Shown: positions 58,133 to 64,000 of the stretch, in pieces
Layout: every line of letters starts with the position of its first letter
Numbering within the stretch: the first letter of the stretch is position 1
Assembly: GCA_945879625.1 (NCBI GenBank)
Contig: CAMCVA010000009.1
Span: 46,440 to 110,439 of the forward strand
Reading direction: 5' to 3'
Source: Flavobacterium psychrophilum
Lineage (GTDB): Bacteria; Bacteroidota; Bacteroidia; Flavobacteriales; Flavobacteriaceae
DNA length: 64,000 bases
Program-made: the position numbers and the translations under genes
Notes under the pieces: model-generated
What the model was told of the DNA's origin: nothing
Database searches by the model: none
Seen by the model: the letters and a program-made list of their open reading frames with translations, nothing else

Positions 58133-60583
58133 TTATAATTTTTTAGCGTTTTTCACCTTCTGATCGGTGATGGCAATTTGCAATACCTCACTCATTTCTT
58201 TCACGTAATGAAAAGTTAAGCCTTTGATATAATCGGGTTTAATCTCGTCAATATCTTGTTTGTTTTCACTACACAAAATAATTTCTTTGATGTTGGCGCG
58301 TTTGGCAGCCAATATTTTTTCTTTAATTCCACCCACGGGCAATACTTTTCCTCGCAAGGTAATTTCGCCGGTCATGGCCATATTTTTCTTGATTTTCTTT
58401 TGAGTAAACAACGAAACCAAAGACGTGAGCATCGCAATTCCGGCACTCGGGCCATCTTTTGGTGTAGCTCCTTCGGGCACATGCAAATGGATGTTGTAGT
58501 TGGAAATCACATCAGAATCCAATCCCAAAAGCGCGGTGTTTGCTTTGATGTATTCTAAGGCAATCGTTGCCGACTCTTTCATCACTGTTCCCAAATTTCC
58601 CGTTATGGTCATGGTTCCTTTTCCTGGTGACAGCAAAGATTCAATAAATAAAATATCGCCCCCTACTGCGGTCCAAGCTAAGCCAGTTACTACTCCGGCA
58701 ACATCATTGCTTTCTGATTTATCCCTTGCCATGCGGGGCGCACCCAACACCAAAACAATATCTTCATCCGTCACTTTTTGGTTGTACTCCTCCTCCATGG
58801 CTACCGATTTGGCGGCATGGCGAATCACTTGGGCGAGTTTGGCTTCTAAACCCCGAACTCCTGATTCACGAGTGTAACCCTCGACAATTTTTTCGAGTTG
58901 TTTTTTGCCAATGGTTAATTCTTTTGAAGTCAATCCGTGGGCGGCCAATTGTTTGGGAAACAAATGTTGGCGTGCAATTTCCACTTTTTCTTCGATGGTA
59001 TAGCCCGACATTTTTATCACTTCCATTCGGTCGCGCAAGGCGGGTTGTATAGCCGATAAATTATTAGAAGTAGCTATAAACATCACCTTCGAAAGGTCGT
59101 AGCCGTGTTCTAAAAAGTTATCGTAAAAGCTGTTATTCTGCTCCGGATCTAATACTTCCAACAAAGCCGAGGAAGGATCGCCGTGGTTGCTGTTGGACAA
59201 TTTATCAATTTCGTCTAATACAAAAACAGGATTAGAAGTTCCTGCTTTTTTTAAACTTTGAATAATGCGTCCAGGCATCGCGCCAATGTACGTTTTACGA
59301 TGTCCGCGAATCTCGGCCTCGTCGCGCAATCCACCCAAAGAAATGCGCACATATTCTCTGCCTAGCGCAGCCGCAACTGATTTTCCTATCGATGTTTTTC
59401 CCACACCTGGGGGCCCAGTGAGGCATAAGATGGGTGATTTCATGTCGTTGCGCAATTTCAGTACCGCCAAATGTTCGATCATGCGTTTTTTTACTTCTTC
59501 TAAGCCAAAATGGTCGCGATCTAAAATCTTTTGGGCGCGGGTCAAATCAAAATTATCTTTAGAAAATTCGTTCCAAGGCAATTCTAAAAACAACTCCAAA
59601 TAATTGCGTTGTATCCCAAAATCGGGCGCTTGCGGATTCATACGTTGCATCTTGGACAACTCTTTCTCAAAATGGGTTTTGGTCTTCACGTCCCATTTTT
59701 TGGATATGGCTTTTTGACGCATTTCGTCGAGTTCTTGTTCCTGCGAAACGCCACCCAGTTCTTCTTGGATGGTTTTCATTTGTTGGTGCAAGAAGTATTC
59801 CCGTTGTTGCTGGTCTAAATCAAAACGAACTTTAGATTGAATGTCATTTTTTAATTCGAGTTTTTGCAACTCGACGTTCATGAACCGCAAGGTTTCTAAG
59901 GCGCGTTCTTTGAGGGTGTTCATGGCCAATAAATTCTGTTTTTCGATAACCGACAAATTCATGTTGGACGAAACAAAATTGATTAAGAACGATTGGCTTT
60001 CAATGTTTTTTATGGCAAAAGTAGCTTCTGTTGGGATATTGGGACTCTCTTTGATGATCTCAATGGCGAGCTCCTTGATTGATTCGACAATAGCTGTAAA
60101 TTCGGTATCGTGTTTGCCCGGGCGTTTCTCTTCTACCTCTTTGACTGTCGCCTTGATATACGGTTTTTCGGTTGTTACTTCATCTATTTCAAAGCGTTTT
60201 TTGCCTTGTAGAATCACTGTAATATTTCCATCGGGCATTTTCAGCACACGCAAAATACGGGCAACTGTTCCTATGGTGTGGATGTCGTTTTTGGTAGGAT
60301 CTTCTATGTCCTCATTTTTTTGGGCTACTACCCCAATAATTTTATCACCTGCATTGGCGTCATTAATCAACTTAATTGATTTGTCACGCCCAGCCGAAAT
60401 GGGAATTACCACTCCCGGAAACAAAACAGTATTACGCAAAGGCAAAATGGGCAACGAGGCGGGCAGCTCTTCGTTGTTCATTTCTTCTTCGTCTTCGGGA
60501 GTCAATAAGGGAATGAGTTCAGAATTGGAATCAAATTCTTGGAGATTCAATTGGTCAATACTGAGGAAATTGATGTTAGACAT
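58133..60583 (-). CDS. lon: ATP-dependent endopeptidase La
   Basis: An 816-residue Lon protease. The N-terminal LonN domain begins around [18 protein letters not shown], the AAA domain holds Walker [15 protein letters not shown] near residue 395 and Walker [14 protein letters not shown], and the protease domain carries the catalytic serine in [11 protein letters not shown] near 711 and lysine in [15 protein letters not shown] near 753. It degrades misfolded and regulatory proteins. With clpC in the same window it contributes to protein quality control. A perfect TATATTTG -7 box precedes it. Confidence 0.98.
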   Translation of the reverse strand: MSNINFLSIDQLNLQEFDSNSELIPLLTPEDEEEMNNEELPASLPILPLRNTVLFPGVVIPISAGRDKSIKLINDANAGDKIIGVVAQKNEDIEDPTKNDIHTIGTVARILRVLKMPDGNITVILQGKKRFEIDEVTTEKPYIKATVKEVEEKRPGKHDTEFTAIVESIKELAIEIIKESPNIPTEATFAIKNIESQSFLINFVSSNMNLSVIEKQNLLAMNTLKERALETLRFMNVELQKLELKNDIQSKVRFDLDQQQREYFLHQQMKTIQEELGGVSQEQELDEMRQKAISKKWDVKTKTHFEKELSKMQRMNPQAPDFGIQRNYLELFLELPWNEFSKDNFDLTRAQKILDRDHFGLEEVKKRMIEHLAVLKLRNDMKSPILCLTGPPGVGKTSIGKSVAAALGREYVRISLGGLRDEAEIRGHRKTYIGAMPGRIIQSLKKAGTSNPVFVLDEIDKLSNSNHGDPSSALLEVLDPEQNNSFYDNFLEHGYDLSKVMFIATSNNLSAIQPALRDRMEVIKMSGYTIEEKVEIARQHLFPKQLAAHGLTSKELTIGKKQLEKIVEGYTRESGVRGLEAKLAQVIRHAAKSVAMEEEYNQKVTDEDIVLVLGAPRMARDKSESNDVAGVVTGLAWTAVGGDILFIESLLSPGKGTMTITGNLGTVMKESATIALEYIKANTALLGLDSDVISNYNIHLHVPEGATPKDGPSAGIAMLTSLVSLFTQKKIKKNMAMTGEITLRGKVLPVGGIKEKILAAKRANIKEIILCSENKQDIDEIKPDYIKGLTFHYVKEMSEVLQIAITDQKVKNAKKL

Positions 60584-60621
60584 AGGTGAATTATATTCGG
60601 GTTATAGGGAAATAAGGGAGG

Positions 60622-60629
60622 CAAATATA
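60622..60629 (-). promoter_or_regulatory. Candidate -7 box for lon
   Basis: The minus strand reads TATATTTG, an exact TAnnTTTG match, 39 bases before the ATG. The -33 region is a T-run. I saw no obvious heat-shock operator. Confidence 0.45.
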
Positions 60630-60690
60630 CTACAACAAACTCGCAAAAAAAGATAAAATCGACGAGCGACAACTTTTTTTAACGGAACAA

Positions 60691-60716
60691 AAAATCCGCT
60701 ATACAGCGGACTCTTT
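60691..60716 (-). terminator. Terminator of the DUF6252 lipoprotein gene
   Basis: On the minus strand TCCGCT-GTAT-AGCGGA is followed by a T-run. It lies about 20 bases beyond the gene's stop. Confidence 0.85.
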
Positions 60717-60733
60717 TTATCTGTTAAATTGAA

Positions 60734-61243
60734 TTAATAACGAATATTGGTAAACACACCATTCGTAAATAGTTTTGTGCCCACATTGGTTCCGGTTCCG
60801 CTGTATCCGGTGCAGGAAAAAGTTCCTGAAACCGTTTGATCTGTTTCATTTACAGCAGTGATGTTTATTTGACCTGTATCGGCCGTGGCATCAGCAGGAT
60901 TAATACTTTGATACACGGGAGAACCAGTTCCAGCACTGTAGGAAATGTTGTTTAGATTGGCCGGGTAATTTCCTGGTGTAGTTCCATTAATAGATAAGGT
61001 GAAAGATTCCAACTGGGTTCCTTTGTAGGCCGTGACAGACAAAACACCGGCATTCATCACTGCATTAAACTGAGTAGCAATATAGGTTTGTCCGTCAAAA
61101 TTTACGCGAAAAGTAGCCGGCAACACCGGTGGGACAACAGGATTTAAATTGATAGCCGAATCGACAGGTTCATTTTCGCAGGAAATAAATGTGAGGGATA
61201 ATAAAAGTGTGCCAAATAAAGCAAATGCTGCAATGCGTTTCAT
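60734..61243 (-). CDS. DUF6252 family lipoprotein
   Basis: A 169-residue exported protein with a lipobox-type signal (FALFGTLLLSLTFISC, cysteine about residue 21) and one DUF6252-like domain with FRVNFDGQTYIATQFNAVM, ISYSAGTGSPVYQSI and a C-terminal LFTNGVFTNIRY. This family is common in Flavobacteriaceae, often in several copies, and has no known function. It is transcribed as a single gene between a perfect -7 box (61263-61270) and a terminator. Confidence 0.85.
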   Translation of the reverse strand: MKRIAAFALFGTLLLSLTFISCENEPVDSAINLNPVVPPVLPATFRVNFDGQTYIATQFNAVMNAGVLSVTAYKGTQLESFTLSINGTTPGNYPANLNNISYSAGTGSPVYQSINPADATADTGQINITAVNETDQTVSGTFSCTGYSGTGTNVGTKLFTNGVFTNIRY

Positions 61244-61262
61244 AGGGTAAAATTTTAATTTT

Positions 61263-61270
61263 CAAATATA
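61263..61270 (-). promoter_or_regulatory. Candidate -7 box for the DUF6252 gene
   Basis: The minus strand reads TATATTTG, an exact match to TAnnTTTG, 20 bases before the ATG. Confidence 0.45.
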
Positions 61271-61298
61271 GCGAATTCAACCAAATGCGCGAGTAAAA

Positions 61299-62630
61299 TT
61301 ATATCGACAACTGTTTGGCTTTTTTGTGGACGCGAAGCAAAAGTATAATGCCTACAAAAAAGAATAGCCCCAAAAACACAATGGATAATCGTGGACTTCC
61401 CGTAATTTGGTCGATGATGCCGTAGACGCACATGCCAATCACGATGCCTACTTTTTCGGCTACATCAAAAAAACTAAAATAGGAAGCGGTATCCTCGGTC
61501 TCGGGCAATAATTTAGAATAGGTAGAACGCGATAAGGATTGAATGCCTCCCATTACAATTCCCACCAAGCCGGCCATGGCATAAAAATGAATGGGCAATG
61601 TAATAAAGTAAGCTAAAATGCATAACAACAACCAAAAGCAGTTGATAACCAATAAGGTGGGTAGATTTCCATAACGTTGGGAAGCTTTTGCCGTGAGTTG
61701 TGCGCCTGCCACTGCTACCAATTGAATCACTAAAATACAGACGATGAGCCCCATGGTTCTCTCGCTATCATTGGCCCACAAAATTTCTTGGGCGCCAAAA
61801 TAGGTTGCAATGAGCATCACAGTTTGCACGGCCATACTGTAGACAAAAAAGCCACCCAAATAGCCTTTTAAGATTACATTGGTTTGCACTTGTTTCCAGA
61901 CCATTTTCAGCTCACGAAAGCCATTATAGAGTAAAGCTTTGGTCACTTTTCGGTTGGAATTGTGGTTTCCTTTGGGAAGGTAATAATAGGAATATTGACT
62001 GAAAATAATCCACCACACGCCCACCATCACAAACGAATACCGCATGGCTTTCATCGCGGCTTCTCCTTTGGTACCCGAGATATGAAACAAATCGGGTTGT
62101 AAAACCATGGCCAAATTGACCAACAACAACAAAATACTACCCACATAGCCCATCGAAAATCCTTTGGCACTCAAGGCATCTTGTTGTTCGGGATAGGCAA
62201 TGTCGGGCAAATAGGAATTGTAGAATACCAAACTGCCCCAGAAACCGATTAATCCCAAAAAATAAAACAGCAAGCCGACGTAAATATTTTCGAGGCTAAA
62301 CCAATACAAACCCATACAAGACATGGCGCCGAGGTAGCAAAAGAATTTCATGAATGATTTTTTGTTTCCCACATAATCGGCTATGCCCGAAAGTAGTGGA
62401 GAACAAAAAGCCACAATCAAAAAAGCAAAGGCGGTCACAAACGAAATGAGAGCCGAATTTTTTAATTCAAATCCAAAAACGGCGATATAATGACTTCGAT
62501 CGGAAAATAAGGCCTCATAAAAAATGGGGAAAATAGCCGAGGTGATTACCAAGGGATACACCGAATTGGCCCAATCGTAAAAAGCCCAAGCGTTGAGTAA
62601 TTTTTTGTCTCCTTTTGCGAGTGGATTCAT
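61299..62630 (-). CDS. MFS transporter, UMF1/Atg22-like
   Basis: A 443-residue twelve-helix transporter. The N-terminus LLNAWAFYDWANSVYPLVIT is the signature of the UMF1 (Atg22-like) subfamily, and GGIQSLSRSTYSKLLPETED lies in the second half. Vacuolar relatives export amino acids; the bacterial substrate is unknown. The start is set at 62630 (MNPLAKGDKK). A longer in-frame ATG at 62684 would translate through a palindrome (62643-62658), and a promoter at 62690-62719 would leave it almost no leader. The gene appears to stand alone. Confidence 0.88.
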   Translation of the reverse strand: MNPLAKGDKKLLNAWAFYDWANSVYPLVITSAIFPIFYEALFSDRSHYIAVFGFELKNSALISFVTAFAFLIVAFCSPLLSGIADYVGNKKSFMKFFCYLGAMSCMGLYWFSLENIYVGLLFYFLGLIGFWGSLVFYNSYLPDIAYPEQQDALSAKGFSMGYVGSILLLLVNLAMVLQPDLFHISGTKGEAAMKAMRYSFVMVGVWWIIFSQYSYYYLPKGNHNSNRKVTKALLYNGFRELKMVWKQVQTNVILKGYLGGFFVYSMAVQTVMLIATYFGAQEILWANDSERTMGLIVCILVIQLVAVAGAQLTAKASQRYGNLPTLLVINCFWLLLCILAYFITLPIHFYAMAGLVGIVMGGIQSLSRSTYSKLLPETEDTASYFSFFDVAEKVGIVIGMCVYGIIDQITGSPRLSIVFLGLFFFVGIILLLRVHKKAKQLSI

Positions 62631-62642
62631 AGAATTGATTTG

Positions 62643-62658
62643 TCCCGAAGTCTCGGGA
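62643..62658. repeat. Palindrome in the leader of the MFS transporter gene
   Basis: TCCCGAAGTCTCGGGA is a six-pair stem with a four-base loop, 12 bases upstream of the ATG at 62630. A near-identical palindrome occurs at 55001-55016, both flanked by TTGTCCCGAA. Confidence 0.7.
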
Positions 62659-62689
62659 TTAATATTTGGAAATGCTTGAAGCAAATAAA

Positions 62690-62719
62690 CAATAATATTC
62701 TAAATTTCAAACAAGCAAA
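62690..62719 (-). promoter_or_regulatory. Promoter of the MFS transporter gene
   Basis: On the minus strand TTTG (62716-62719) and TATTATTG (62690-62697) are separated by 18 bases; the -7 box has one mismatch. Transcription would start near 62683. Confidence 0.5.
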
Positions 62720-62747
62720 TCGTTTCTAATTCATTAAATAAATTATT

Positions 62748-62875
62748 TTAGATTTGGAACACGGATCTATATAATTTTAGAAATTTTAAAAATCTTTTAA
62801 TCTCGTTGAATTAAATTATCAACAAGAAATTATATCCATTTCTCGGATTTCTTCAATCTGTGTTGCAAAATCTAA
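62748..62875. repeat. Imperfect inverted repeat between the MFS and M48 genes
   Basis: TTAGATTTGGAACACGGAT at 62748-62766 corresponds, inverted, to AATCTGTGTTGCAAAATCTAA at 62855-62875 with one gap and two mismatches. The enclosed 88 bases are AT-rich and noncoding. Confidence 0.5.
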
Positions 62876-62883
62876 TTTAGTGC

Positions 62884-63690
62884 TTATTTTAATTTTGCCG
62901 CTTGTACCTTCACTTCAGGAATCAAGGCTTTTATTGCCGCAATACGAGTCGCATCGGCCGGGTGAGTACTCAAAAATTCGGGTTGAGTTTGACCTGATTT
63001 TATGGCCGACATGCGTTCCCAAAAAGAAATAGCGGCGTCGGGATTGTAACCAGCGATTGCCATGAGTAACAAACCAATTCTATCTGCTTCTGATTCGTGA
63101 CTGCGGCTAAACGGCAACATCACCCCTACTTGCGAGCTGATTCCATAGGCTTGTTGCCACAACTGTTTATTTTCGTCACTTTGATTTTCAGTGGTCAAGG
63201 CTACACCTACTGCTCCCAGTTGCTGCAATTGTGCCGCACTCATACGTTGGGCGCCGTGATTGGCTAAGGCATGCGAAACCTCGTGCCCCATAACGGTGGC
63301 CAGTCCAGCTTCGTCAAGTGTAATGGGTAAAATGCCCGTGTAAACCACAATTTTTCCACCGGGCATACACCACGCGTTTACCTCTTTATTATCCACCAGA
63401 TTGTATTCCCATTTATAATCCTTGAGATAATCCGGATGGCCATTGGCGTTGAGCCATTTCTCGGCTGCAGCTTTAATTTTTTGGCCTACACTCTTTACTT
63501 GTTGCGCATCGGGTGTTCCATTTATTACTTTATTCTCCTTCAAAAAAGCATCGTATTGCTGAAACGCAGATGGAAACAACTGGCTATTGGATACAAAATT
63601 CAAATTGTTTTTCCCGGTAAACGGATTGGGAGCGCAGGATTGTATAACTATAAAAACGAAAAGAACAAAAGAGAATCGAATAAGACGCAT
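62884..63690 (-). CDS. M48 family lipoprotein metallopeptidase (BepA/LoiP-like)
   Basis: A 268-residue zinc peptidase with a lipoprotein signal (MRLIRFSFVLFVFIVIQSC). The zinc motif is VMGHEVSHALANHGAQ, with the third ligand in HESEADRIGLLLM, and WCMPGGKIVVYTGILP is a family segment. Such proteins help outer-membrane protein quality control at the periplasmic face. The start at 63690 places the basic MRLIRF just before the hydrophobic core; an upstream ATG at 63711 would add seven residues (MFQKKCT). It is transcribed toward the MFS gene but separated from it by the inverted repeat region. Confidence 0.93.
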   Translation of the reverse strand: MRLIRFSFVLFVFIVIQSCAPNPFTGKNNLNFVSNSQLFPSAFQQYDAFLKENKVINGTPDAQQVKSVGQKIKAAAEKWLNANGHPDYLKDYKWEYNLVDNKEVNAWCMPGGKIVVYTGILPITLDEAGLATVMGHEVSHALANHGAQRMSAAQLQQLGAVGVALTTENQSDENKQLWQQAYGISSQVGVMLPFSRSHESEADRIGLLLMAIAGYNPDAAISFWERMSAIKSGQTQPEFLSTHPADATRIAAIKALIPEVKVQAAKLK

Positions 63691-63828
63691 AGTACATTTT
63701 TTTTGAAACACAAATTACAATCATTTCACGCGTTACTTCCAAAAAAAATGTGATTATTCTTTTTTTAATCTAATAATGATGGCATTCCCCTCGAGTTTAC
63801 ATTTCATTTATGTAGAAGCATCTGTTAC

Positions 63829-63917
63829 CTCTCGGGTCGGGCACTGCGCTACAAGTCCTCGCCGCTTCGTTTCCCTGCGCGGCTGTGGGCTTTTCGCTGC
63901 GGTCCCTAATGCATGCG
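63829..63917. repeat. GC-rich intergenic segment
   Basis: About 90 bases markedly richer in G and C than the rest of the window, containing GGGCACTGCGCTACAAGTCC and GGCTGTGGGCTTTTCGCTGC. There is no sensible frame. It resembles interspersed elements I associate with Flavobacterium intergenic DNA, and it is followed directly by GTTGTCGG-type repeats. Confidence 0.5.
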
Positions 63918-63968
63918 GTTGACGGTTGTCGGTTGGCGGTTGTCGGTTGACAGTTGTCCGTTAACAGC
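63917..63968. repeat. GTTGTCGG-type degenerate repeat tract
   Basis: About five imperfect units of GGTTGACGGTTGTCGGTTGG type, the same family as at 54648-54708, 54826-54862 and, in the opposite orientation, near 30905-30930. Nothing else is seen from here to the window end. Confidence 0.7.
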
Positions 63969-64000
63969 TATACGTTTACACCACCCTAAAGTTCTTAGAA

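Overview
The window reads as chromosomal DNA of a Flavobacterium-like member of the Bacteroidota. The grounds are AT-rich coding with few Shine-Dalgarno sites, repeated TAnnTTTG-type -7 promoter boxes, two secreted proteins with type IX secretion C-terminal sorting domains, a PorQ homologue, a CarboxypepD_reg/TonB-type outer-membrane receptor, a giant TamB-like protein, and typical orthologues such as DUF6252, DUF4159 and a PG_1098-type methyltransferase. Species cannot be fixed from the sequence alone. Almost everything is core housekeeping. I see no insertion sequence, prophage, CRISPR array, restriction or toxin-antitoxin locus, or biosynthetic cluster, and nothing I would call a new defence or mobile system.

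Layout. 1-6.7 kb (minus strand): gap (cut by the left edge), pfkA and a TamB-like protein whose membrane anchor lies upstream of any normal start codon. 6.8-12.7 kb (plus): a tight six-gene operon of tsaD, rsmE, a type IX cargo protein, a DUF4159 protein, a methyltransferase and a small secreted protein, meeting a convergent VanX-like dipeptidase. 13.5-14.1 kb: tRNA-Ser, tRNA-Pro and tRNA-Arg with their own promoter and terminator, followed by an array of strong hairpin repeats. 14.3-21 kb: a PAS histidine kinase, thiolase, an NlpC/P60 hydrolase and a large secreted subtilase. 21-29 kb: gyrA with a TPR protein on the minus strand, divergent from clpC and a RimB-RimK fusion, then a decayed DUF421 gene. 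29.3-38 kb: hutH, gcvT, an outer-membrane barrel protein, yebC, a cysteine-synthase-family enzyme, oligopeptidase B and threonine aldolase. 38-48 kb: prfB with its programmed +1 frameshift, a Rieske protein, lpxD, a Pit phosphate transporter with its DUF47 partner, an acyl-CoA carboxylase subunit, an M1 peptidase, menE and a CPBP protease. 48-64 kb: a TonB-type receptor, an unlisted 54-residue membrane protein, fumC, rpsA, a nucleoside transporter, cmk, porQ, lon, a DUF6252 lipoprotein, an MFS transporter and an M48 lipoprotein peptidase.

Themes. Genes for translation and its quality control are dense (tsaD, rsmE, prfB, rpsA, yebC, a RimK fusion, three tRNAs, clpC, lon). Envelope and secretion functions are also well represented (TamB-like, lpxD, porQ, two type IX cargo proteins, outer-membrane proteins). 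Intergenic DNA carries several families of degenerate GTTGTCGG/GGAAGTTG-type repeats, short palindromes and the hairpin array at 13.8-14.1 kb. The observations most worth a second look are that array, the RimB-RimK fusion, the missing ATG of the TamB-like gene, the DUF421 pseudogene and the overlooked small membrane protein.
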